From: Azolla pinnata
Lineage: Eukaryota > Streptophyta > Polypodiopsida > Salviniales > Salviniaceae
Assembly: GCA_037176905.1 (NCBI GenBank)
Contig: JBBBWG010002226.1
Location: 33,872 to 88,235 of the forward strand
Length of the DNA: 54,364 bases
Direction of reading: 5' to 3'
How positions within the stretch are numbered: the stretch's first letter is position 1; the number at the start of each line of letters is the position of its first letter. This document shows positions 26,826 through 36,500 of the stretch, one piece after another. Both the position numbers and the translations under genes were made by a program. The notes below the pieces were generated by a model, which was given only the letters and a program-made list of their open reading frames with translations, was not told where the DNA came from and did not search any database.

Positions 26826-27795
26826 GATGAGGGTTTTTAGGGTTAGGGTTTCCAAGGTTTTAGGGTTAGGGTTTCCAGGGTTTTAGGGTTAGGGTTTCCA
26901 AGGTTTTAGGGTTAGGTTTCCAGGGTTTTAGGGTTTCTTTCTGAGCCAAGACTGAGTGTATTCCGAACCCTAATGCGGTCGTGTGCTTTTCTGATAGAGA
27001 TGGGGGTCTAGGATTAGGGTTCCATGGTTTTAGGGTTTCTTTCGGGGATCGGCTACAATACTCCGTATTGCTTTGACTGTTTTCCAAACCCTAATGCGGT
27101 CGTGTGCTTTTCTGATAGAGATGAGGGTCTGGGATTAGGGTTCCAGGGTTTTAGGGTTTTCAAGATGCGGGTTTTTTAAGGGTTTTTCGAATCCGGGTTT
27201 TAGGGTTTTAGTGTTTCTTTCTGGGATCGGCTACAATACTCCGTATTGCTCTGATTGTTTTCCAAACCCTAATGTAGTCGTGGTCTTTTCTAATAGAGAT
27301 GAGGGTCTAGGATTAGGGCTTCAGGGTTTTAGGGTTTTTAGGATGCGGGTTTTTTAAGGGTTTTCGGGATCTGGGTTTTTAAGGGTTTTAGGGTTTTGGG
27401 GTTTCTTTCTGGGATCGGCTACAGTATTCCATATTGCTCTAGCTGTTTTCCAAACCCTAATGTAGTCGTGTGCTTTTCTGCCAGAGATGAGGGTCTAGGA
27501 TTAGAGTTTCAGGGTTTCAGGGTTTTTAGGATCCAGGTTGTAAGGGTTTTAGGGTTTCGTTGTGGGACCGGCTAAAATACTCCATATTGCTCCGAGTGTT
27601 TTCCAAACCCTACTATAGTGGTGTGTTTTTCTGAGAGAGACGAGGGTCTGGGGTTTGGTTTTTAGGATCCGGGTTTTAGGGTTTCGAAAATACTCCGTAT
27701 TGCTCCTAGTGCTTTTCAAACCCTAACATAGCCGTGTGCTTTTTTTGACAAAAATGAGGGTTTAGGGTTAGGGTTAGGGTTAGGGTTTCACGGTT
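26826..27795 (+). repeat. Degenerate telomeric/subtelomere-like array, TTTAGGG on plus strand
   Basis: Dense TTTAGGG, TTAGGG and GGTTTTAGGG words, read on the plus strand. They sit in a larger unit that recurs about every 115-190 bp, tracked by the sequence GGCTACAATACTCCGTATTGCT and variants at about 27051, 27229, 27417, 27570 and 27684. Each unit also has TTTTCCAAACCCTAAT and a GAGATGAGGGTCTAGGATTAGGG-like block. The most regular stretch is GGGTTAGGGTTAGGGTTAGGG near 27767-27790. The array begins about 130 bp upstream of the minus-strand gene start at 26692. Short AAACCCTAA (telo-box) words are known promoter elements in plants, but the length here fits a subtelomeric satellite or relic. 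Confidence 0.92.
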
Positions 27796-29176
27796 TCACG
27801 GTTTCTTTCCTGGATCATAAAAAACACTTCGTATATGCCTGGTGGGATCTGCTGATTGATGGTTGGCATTGCATACGATTTAGGGTTGAAGCTAGTAGCT
27901 TCACAGACACGTTTTTCATTATTGCTTATGCATGTATATGATCATTCTATTTGTAACTAATTGAGTGTTGATTTTTCTTGGGAAAAAAATCAAGTAAGAA
28001 AGAAAGAGTTTAATCGAATGTTGTATTGTTCTTAACAACGGAAGTGTACATAGATCTTGTTTTGATCGAACGAAAATTCTAAGATTACGGAGAACGATTA
28101 ATGGTGCAATCTTGAGCCAGAGGAGATGCACTAGGGAAAAGTTACAGATCGAGGAGGATTCCGATGAAGCGAGTCCGCTTGTCCCTTACGTAAAGCTCTT
28201 TTTGGAGACATTGCTCGGAGGAGGTTCTTCCACCATCACTATTTCCTCCGTGACGCTTGCCGTTGTGAGTTCTAGCACAAAAAGAGTCCAGAGGTGTGAG
28301 ATGCTTGCGATTCATTCGGCTTAACAACGTCCCATGTAGGTAGACAAATGAACGTCCCACGAGGTGATTGTCTATGGACATAACCTTAGGGAACCAATTT
28401 ATAATGATAATTTGAATGATTTTAGGGTATGACAAAGTGAGAAAAACGATTATCTTATGATGGAGGCAAACCCATATATCATTGGACAAGTGTGAAGACA
28501 TTTAGTAGTTAGGGAACCCTGGAAGTTTAACCTCTATAAAGGGGACTAGATACATCTTTTTTATCACGTATCTCAAGACGTTTCAAAGGAGGCTCTTTGT
28601 CATCAAATCTGTATTTGTCATCATCCCAGGTATAATCTATGGTATGGGACACCGATGACACTTAGGTTCTTCCATGTTTGGTCCTTTGCTTGGGTTTAGT
28701 TAATCACTCTTTAATTCACTCTCTCTAATGCTACTCGTCATTAGTAAATGCGTCATGAGGATGGTGGTTGGTTCAATCAATTGGAACATAAAACCAACAC
28801 GAACCTTAAAAATGTGTATACGAGCATGGCCATGATGGATGAAGAGAAGTCATAGCACAATGATCGTAACTGAGGGAAGCCATGTTTATTGACCTCATGG
28901 TCAGATGTTCGAAAGCATCAGACCCTAATCGAGCCCATCAGACGATTGGAATGCAAGAAAAAACATTGGGAAGAAAGAGAGAAGAAGGAAGGGACCTTCT
29001 ATCATGCCGGGAATGGTTTCTTCGAGCCCACATGCCTGGTACTGTTGCAATGCATGGATCATGGTCGCCTGTTTGGGGTTTAGGGTTTAGGGTGGAATCG
29101 TCGTCACCAGGAGTTTCATCACGCGAGGAGGATGAAGTGAGATTATGTACAAGCAAGCGAGCACATACAACGAATT
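27796..29176. other. Region between opposed telomeric arrays
   Basis: About 1.4 kb without a supported gene. One isolated TTTAGGGTTTAGGG lies near 29077-29092, in plus orientation. A few frames of 60-120 codons were checked on both strands and show no family resemblance. Confidence 0.5.
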
Positions 29177-30225
29177 TCAACCATCGATTGCATGCATGAT
29201 CGTCATCACAAAGCCACTTGCCTGCTTCTGATCCGCATACGGGTTGGTCTCCGCGAAGAGCAGCTTGCGGTACTCAGCTGCGAGCGACAGTCAACTCTCT
29301 CGACTTTTTAATTACATGCCCTAAACCCTAAAAAAAACCCTGAAAAACCCTAAACCCCCTAACCCTAAAACCTTAAGTATCAGGTTATAGGTTTAAATAT
29401 ACATATAAACCTTTTTGTATTGGTACTCATGATATTAAGACCCTTAAATCCTAAACTCCTAAACCCGAAAAACCAAAAACCCTAAACTGTAAATGCACTG
29501 AGCCCTAAGCCTTAAGTCCTAAAACCTACTAAAGCCCTTAAAACCCCGCTCGAAACCCTACCCCCTAAAGCCCAAAAACCCTAAAAAACCCCTAAAGCCC
29601 AAAAACCCTAAAAACCCCCTAAAGCCCAAAACCCTAAAAAAACCCCTAAAAAACCCCTAAAGCCCAAAAACCCTAAAAAACCACCTAAATCCCAAAAACC
29701 CTAAAAAGCTCTAAAGCCCCAAAACCCTAAAAAAGCCCTAAAATCCCTAAAAAACCCCGAAAAAACCCTATATATCCAAAACCCTAAAATCCGTCAAAAG
29801 CCCTAAAAAACTCCTAAACCCCTAACCCCTATAGCCAAAAAAACACCTAAAACCCTAAAGATTGGGCACAGACCGATGAGCCTGGAGATCTTGAGGTGGG
29901 ATTCGTCGACGCGCTCGTGGATCCGGGATTTGAGCTCGGGGAGACGCGGTGGCAAAGCATCGGCCACCCCGCGCTTGAGCTCTGCAAACTCCGACGCGAC
30001 CGATGCCTCCACAAGCTGCACCGCCAGTGCCTGCCACTTCTCGCGTTCCTCCAGCTTCCCGAGCTCGATCCAAGGGCCCGCAAAGCCCGGGATACCGCTG
30101 CCGCCGCCGCTCACCGTCGATGCTCTACCGCCGCCGCTCACTGCCGATGCTCTGCCGCCGCCAGATGTGGCGGCATCACCGCTACTGTTAGCGGTGGCGG
30201 TGGCAGCACTGCCAGAGCTGGCCAT
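29177..30225 (-). CDS. Unknown small helical protein gene, possibly truncated
   Basis: First exon 30225-29874 starts MASSGSAATATANSS, passes a Gly/Ala/Ser-rich low-complexity region (about residues 1-50), then a charged helical segment (LEEREKWQALAVQLVEASVASEFAE...). Donor ATCG/GTCTGT (phase 1) joins a second exon from 29277 (CGCAG/CTGAG), giving ...ISRLIAEYRKLLFAETNPYADQKQ. After that the frame runs a further 14 codons to a TGA at about 29179-29177; alternatively CAG/GCAAGT at 29222/29221 is a GC donor to unseen exons. GC content of exon 1 is much higher than its surroundings. The 596-bp intron consists almost wholly of telomere-like repeats. No family is recognised. It may be an intact short gene or the 5' part of a gene cut by rearrangement. 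Confidence 0.5.
29317..29865 (-). repeat. Degenerate telomeric array, CCCTAAA on plus strand
   Basis: Dense CCCTAAA, CCCTAAAAA and AAACCCTAAA words read on the plus strand, so TTTAGGG lies on the minus strand, opposite to the array at 26826-27795. Units are irregular; a repeated CCCCTAAAGCCCAAAAACCCTAAAAA motif of about 25-30 bp dominates 29560-29760. The block fills the intron of the minus-strand gene at 29177-30225, so the pre-mRNA would carry UUUAGGG-like repeats. Confidence 0.9.
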
Positions 30226-31256
30226 TTGCTTATACTCTGCTAATTCTCGGATTTATGAGCTATTTGTCTATCTCTGTCTATATGTCTGTCTGTCTCACTG
30301 ACTAACTGACTAACTAATGCATGCTTCGGATCGAATATATCGATCGATCGGTACCATTAGAACTCCGCCATTCGTGTACTCCACTCCAAGTTTTTTTTTT
30401 ATTACCTTCCTTCCATCCCACTTCTTCCTTTTTTCTTCCTTCTTTGCCTTTTTCATACGAGGGAATCGAACCCGATCTCAAAAGAGGGAGCGGGGACTCT
30501 GCGCCAGGAAGCAACCGAGCCCCAAACAGAAGCAGAAGAAGAAGAAGAAGAAAACCTAGTTTCACGGAAGGTATAAAATCGCGGATTGCTCAGAGCCACA
30601 GGGAAGGATGAATCGGTCGGAAGTGATAAGCTAGTGGTGATCTGGCTAAACCTTAAACCCCAAGCCCAAAACCCAAGACCCCACAAGCCTTAAAGCCTTA
30701 AAGCCTAAACCCTAACCCTAACAAGTCCAAGGTACATATTGCTGCAACACTGTTGAGATGCAGCAGTCTCGGAGTTAATATTTTTAGCGCCATAACTTTG
30801 ATCAAGCAACCAAAATTCTGCTGCCACGGGTAGCTTACGGCAGGTTTAGCCGATTCAGTTTTAGCTGATCTTCACTTGTATTCATCTCCTTACCGACGGA
30901 AGGATCTTGTTTAAGAAAAAAGACAAAAAGAAAAAGACCACCAAACCCTAACTGTAAACCCTAAATCCTAAAGCGAAAACCCAAAACCTTAAAGCCAAAG
31001 CCCCAACCCCAAACCCCAAACCCCAAACCCCAAACCCTAAACCCTAAATCCTAAACCCTAAACCCTAAACCCTAAAATCATGTAGCCCAAACCCTAAACC
31101 CTAAAAACCCAGCTTATGAAACTGGCCAGTTTTGTAATTTCCGAGAACTATATATTGGCCCCCGAGGGTTTTAGTGTTGAGGTTCTGGAATGTTCTTCCG
31201 AACTCTTTTCTTAGAAACTCCTGCGCCTTCTCGGACCTGCACGCACCGAAGCTTCC
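30226..31256. other. Divergent intergenic region with two further CCCTAAA blocks
   Basis: Lies between the minus-strand gene starting at 30225 and the plus-strand gene starting at 31257. Telomere-like CCCTAAA words occur at about 30645-30722 and 30944-31115; in the second, AAACCC(T/C)AAACCC is nearly regular over about 110 bp, ending roughly 140 bp before the ATG at 31257. The remainder has a GATC run near 30342 and purine/pyrimidine tracts. Confidence 0.75.
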
Positions 31257-31652
31257 ATGGCGAGCTTCTGCAGAGCTCTCCGTTCTCTGCGCCTCCGCTC
31301 GTCTTCCTCGCCATCGCCAGCAAGCTGCCACTCTCACAGGGTCGTCCACGGCACGCGGCCTGCTTGCGCTCTTCCTCCTCGTTTTTCTTCGTCTTCTTCC
31401 GTGCCTGTTCTCCCCCTCCTCCTCCGTCGAGCCTTGTCCCAGCGGAGACGACGGTTCTCGTCCGAATCCGCGGCCGCTGAATCCGCTGACCCCGCCTACG
31501 CCGACTACCCCCTTCCCACCCCTCCCCCCGGCGACTTCGACGATTTTCCCGCTGCCGATGCTGACTACGACGACGACGTGCCGCCCGAGGATGATGAACC
31601 TCCCCCTGACCCTGATGCAGGCGCTCTCTTCAGCCCGGACGAAGAGGAGTGA
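31257..31652 (+). CDS. Small acidic protein with predicted mitochondrial presequence
   Basis: Uninterrupted 131-aa frame. The first 68 residues are rich in Arg, Ser, Ala and Leu and have no Asp or Glu (MASFCRALRSLRLRSSSS...), ending RRRRFSSES, a good mitochondrial processing context. The mature part is short and very acidic and Pro-rich: YPLPTPPPGDFDDFP, ADADYDDDVPPEDDEPPPDPDAG, ending FSPDEEE. Codon use is strongly GC-rich, unlike the flanks, as expected of real coding DNA. No enzyme motif is seen. I do not recognise the family. The mitochondrial location is inferred from composition only. It could also be the first exon of a longer gene, but the stop is in frame before any good donor. Confidence 0.6.
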   Translation: MASFCRALRSLRLRSSSSPSPASCHSHRVVHGTRPACALPPRFSSSSSVPVLPLLLRRALSQRRRRFSSESAAAESADPAYADYPLPTPPPGDFDDFPAADADYDDDVPPEDDEPPPDPDAGALFSPDEEE

Positions 31653-32807
31653 TTCTCGGAACCGGAAATGGAGGCGAATCGGGGGAGAGAGAAAGCCGTG
31701 TCCCCTCCTAACTCCGACTCCAGCTTTCTGGAAAGCTCCGTCCTTTACGTGGTTTGTTTCCCTGCCGATTTGGTATGTCATACCGATAGTGTACATCAAC
31801 TCGATAATAGTTAAAAGACATTTTATGTGATAGAAGTAAGGAGGAGGAAGAAGAAGAAGAAGATGGAAAAAGGAAATTTGTGCCGTTTTGAGGCCATTTT
31901 GCTCTTTGCCTTTTCCCTGATGCTGCTTTGCTGCCATGGCGTTCCCTCCTGTCTATGCTACAAGCAGAGGAGACTACTGAATGCATATTTTTTATGCAGC
32001 ATTGCAAATCTGGCGGCTACTGAAATTGATCTTCAGCTTTCTCAAACAAGTTTCGAAAGGTTTTTGAGACCGTTTTGCGCTTTTGCTGTCTCCCTGCAGC
32101 TGTTGTGCTAGCCAAACAACATCGTTTTTGTGGCCATGTCCATTGCGTTCCACTGTAGGTATTGCACAAATTTCAATGATGTTAGTCTGATTTGTAACGG
32201 AAAGCAAAATGCAGATTTTTATGCTGCATTGCATTCTGGGGGCCACTGAATTTGATCATCATCTTTCCCGAGTGAGTCACGGAAGGTCTGCTACGATTCT
32301 TGCCGATACTGCAATTGTGAAACGTAGCATTTCTCAGAATGTTATGCAGAAAAAATGTGCGAGGGAGATTGTAAATCCTGGTTGGAATGGTTGTCTGTTA
32401 GATGTGAAGTGATCTAAGTTTTTCGATAAGATGTGTATATGCCAAAGCTGTATAGAGCCAGCGAAAAATTGATTTCCTTGCAATTCTAAAGAAGTGAAAT
32501 ATATGCACTCTAGTGCAGGTATAATTCCATATTCGGAAACCATGGAGCAAATTCAACCATTCAATAATTGTCCATTAAGAAAATCTGTGTGAATTTGTAG
32601 CGCAAGTAAAGTTGGGACAAATGATAATGCAAAGCCTGTGATTTGTTGTGTTCGATGGAAGTTTTCAATGGAAGTCTATGGTGCTCAGGTAAATCGAGGA
32701 GAGAAATTGAGACATCTCATGGACTCTCCGTTAGTTTGACGTAGCAATCCATGCATCTGCCATTAGGGAGTACAATATGCTTGCAATTTGAATCTGGAGC
32801 TTTGCGG

Positions 32808-32907
32808 NNNNNNNNNNNNNNNNNNNNNNNNNNNNNNNNNNNNNNNNNNNNNNNNNNNNNNNNNNNNNNNNNNNNNNNNNNNNNNNNNNNNNNNNNNNNN
32901 NNNNNNN
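32808..32907. other. Assembly gap (100 N)
   Basis: Exactly 100 undetermined bases. The sequence GGAGCTTTGCG occurs just before the gap and again about 17 bases after it (GGAATTGGAGCTTTGCGAAA), so as at 13.4 kb the two sides may share sequence. Frames that appear to read through the N run are artefacts. Confidence 0.95.
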
Positions 32908-33382
32908 ATACGATTGGAATTGGAGCTTTGCGAAATCGTCGAGTAATTGTAACTTGTAAGCATGTACTAAAATCGGACCACGGGAAGGATTTACTTGCGT
33001 TTGTGCGAATTCTGCAAGCCAGAGGAACACAAATGCCATCATCATCAAACACCTTGTCAGCTGCCCCATGCCAAAGCTTTCTGGCTGGGGAGCACATACG
33101 CGACCTTTGCATGCTTCGTTTGTGTTTCACCTACCCTAGTACACGTCAAACCGTGTGTTATATACGAAGGCTTCGATGCTAAATCGCCGGATTTCGCATG
33201 GTGTGTTCGATCCATGCTGGAACCAGGAATCAAGACGCACACGCAGAATTCAATCATCTTCCGGGCTTCGTCCTCCTACTCCACTCGTGCCCGATTCGTG
33301 TTCAGCAATCCGAGATCGCAATCCTCTTCGCGGTTGAATCGAGAACATAAAACCATCATATGTTCTGTGAAAAACCCCCTCT

Positions 33383-33410
33383 GTAATTAGTGAAGTTTTA
33401 CACTAATTAC
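33383..33410. repeat. Perfect 10-bp inverted repeat upstream of pyruvate kinase
   Basis: GTAATTAGTG, an 8-base spacer, then CACTAATTAC form a perfect potential hairpin. CACTAATTAC recurs just downstream (about 33414-33423). It lies about 136 bp before the pyruvate kinase ATG. Function unknown. Confidence 0.7.
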
Positions 33411-33545
33411 TTTCACTAATTACCACCACTAATCAGTGAATCAAGACCCTTTATCTGTCCAAAAAACTTGGGCCTAATTTTATCGTCGGAAAGAAGTCTG
33501 TTGTTTCTCTTCCGAGCCTTTCTGTGCATGATCTGATCGACAGCT

Positions 33546-36500
33546 ATGGCGATCTTTCCTTCTCCTCTTAGCTACGTAGATCCTCCTCCTCCTGCTTCTT
33601 CTCCCCTTTCTTCTTGCTTCTCGCGCTCTCTCTGTGGACCCGCAGCAGCAGATATGGCTCTCTCTCTTCGATCCGTCCACAATCTTTCCTCCGGCGGCCT
33701 CCTTACCCGGGAAATTCCTTCCTTCCACCTGCGAAGGACCGGCGTAAGAGCTCATGCGCGAGCTGTGCAGCAATCCGATCAGCTCCTTCCCGTGCCTCCG
33801 GCGGATCGAACCTCCCTCAGCCTCCGATCCGGTCGTCTCAGTGTAAAGTGCTCTTTGCTCGTGCTTATCAGAAACGCAAAAAAAACATTCGTCAAGCATG
33901 GATAATATGTTCGATCTCTTACCTGTTGGAAAAATTCCATTTCTGTAAAAAACAATTCTCTCTTTATAATGTAAGCTGATTGCTCCTCTCTCAGTGCAAT
34001 CATTCTTTGTGTGCATGTGTGCGTATGCTTCTCTCTCTCCCCCCCCCCCTCCCCACCCTCATGTAATGTTTTCAGCTTCTCCATTAAATTTACTGTTTGT
34101 GGTTATCAGTGAGATCATCCATCATGCAGCATCTATGTTCCATCATTCGGTGTTCTCAACACTTGAAGCTTTCCGATTCTGTTAATCAAAATTTCTCAAC
34201 GCTCGAAGCCTGAAAACCACTCCGTCTTGTCAGATTATTCATTTTTTTTCACCTCTCACTTTCTGTTAGTGTTCCAAATTTTGCCAATCAGACAAGCATT
34301 TCATTTTTAAAAAGGACATTTTCATATCCACTAAATTTCTGCTTTGTAATTGTTTGGCAATTGTAGTTATGCACAATTCCGTTCGTTGACCAATCAAAAG
34401 TTTTCATTTGTTCGTCCTTGTGTTTAGTTCTTGCAGTTGAAACACTCATAATCCTATTGGGAATTTTTTCATTGCATATTTATTTGTACTGTCTATTAAG
34501 TCTTGAACTGCATGAAGAAATTCTGTTCATTTGTTGGGCTATCTCAATCTGTTTAGCATTACAAATATTTCAATTTGTTTGGAACTGGGAAGATCTGATC
34601 CTTTCTCTTATAAGGGCGATTTTACACTGCTTGGCAGCATATGTTGGCCTTGCAATCATGTGTTAATATGCATGCTGGGATCCTGAAAAACCAGTTTCTC
34701 TTCTTCCCTCCACTTTCTGTTTTGCTCCTTCATGAATCACACAGTTTCCTGCACTAAGGTCATCTGTATTTCCACTATGTCATTTGCGTTGCTCGAGCTA
34801 TGATCCTGAACTAATCAGCAAACTGTTCTGCCATAAAAGCTGTCCTAATTCCTTTTCTTTAGTACCATTTTACCGCCAATAGATTGGTCAATAGTTTTAG
34901 GATTATAATACATAGATCATTTCAATTTTTGCACAGTGCAATGATTATGGTGGCTTAATTGTCTTTTTTTTAGTTGCAGATATTGTGAATTCTGGAACTT
35001 AATCCTCTCCTGTGATGTGTAGGTGGATGCGAATCTTTCAGCTGAACAACTTCTTGGCTTGCATGATTCTGGTTTATTGAGGGATAACCCAATTTTCCAA
35101 CGCAAGACGAAGATTGTTTGTACCATTGGTCCTTCATCATGGACAAGAGAAATGATCTGGAAGCTTGCGGAGGCAGGAATGAATGTAGCACGCTTAAACA
35201 TGTCACATGGAGATCATAGCTCTCATCAGAAAGTGATTGATCTTGTGAAAGAATACAATGCAAAGTCACCAGAAAATGCTGTTGCCATCATGGTGGATAC
35301 AAAGGTGAGTGATGCTTTTGAATTTAATCATGATGGATACAAAGCTTGCTATTGAGTGAAAAAAGAAATTTAGTTGTTTGAATGCCCTGTAAGATGCTGT
35401 ACTGGTTTATGAGTCCTACACAAAATACTTCCATCACCATGTAGAACAGTCCAAATAGAAATATAAGAATTGAAATAAATTAAGGGAAAACTTATTGAGA
35501 GATCATGGTCACTCCTCTTACATTTGGCTAATAATTTACTGATTGAATATTTATCAGTAGAACTGATGTTCTTTAGCTTAGTTCAGATCGCATCAGCTTT
35601 GTGATGGAGGTGCAATCGTATCTGAACTATAAGAAGATGCTGGAAGTAGTTGTGAGAAAGGGCGCATTATCCTACATCTTATGAGCAACATGGAAACTTT
35701 CTGGAAGTTTACAAGCATATTGAAATGAGAAGTGTTTATCCATATATCATTGACAAATATAGGGGGAAGTTAGTTATATATTAATGCTTTAGGGCTGTCT
35801 TTCCTGGGGATATATTGTAATATCCACAATCCATGAAGATATTTCCATCTCTCTTCGTTTGTCTCGCCTTTCACATCTTGAACCCTTTAGTAGTTTGTTT
35901 AAACCCTGCAACATAGATTGTGAATGTATATGATCTTGAAATTTAAACAAGTCTGGCACAAAGTTGTTTTAATCTAGTTTGAGAGATATGTAGGTTCTCC
36001 TGTTCCTTGCTCTCTTTTAAAAACTTATAAAGAGAATGCATGGATACAGGTGTTTTAGTGAACTTCTTGTTCTTTGGACTTATATATACTTAACACGCAT
36101 GCATTAAATCCCCATTCTCTTTGCGTTTAGGGGCCAGAGGTAAGGAGTGGAGACTTACCACAGCCAATACAGCTTGAAAAGGGCCAAGAATTTACATTCA
36201 CCATCAAAAGAGGGGTTGGTACAGAGAGTTGTGTCAGTGTGAACTATGATGATTTCGTCAATGATGTGGAGAAAGGAGACACCTTACTTGTAGATGGTAC
36301 TTTTTCTCAATCACCAGGTTTACCGTCATTTCATGCCAATGAAACATGCTAAGGAACATTTTGTGTTATCTGAAATAATACAGGTGGAATGATGTCTCTG
36401 TTGGTTAAATCTAAAACAGCTGATTCAGTCTTGTGTGAAGTAATTGACGGTGGAGAGTTGAAATCACGCAGGCATCTCAATGTTCGAGGGAAAAGTGCAA

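Larger units (their letters stand above)
31653..33545. other. Intergenic region with scaffold gap and weak duplication
   Basis: Contains the likely 3' region of the small acidic-protein gene, a diverged duplication of about 228 bp (TTTTTTATGCAGCATTGCA near 31990 and TTTTTATGCTGCATTGCAT near 32216), a 100-N gap at 32808-32907, and the pyruvate kinase promoter. An inverted repeat lies at 33383-33410. No further gene is supported. Confidence 0.55.

Noticed and set aside
26866-27087. Minus-strand frame with repeated ETLKPWNPNP
   Set aside because: Pure translation of telomere-like repeats.
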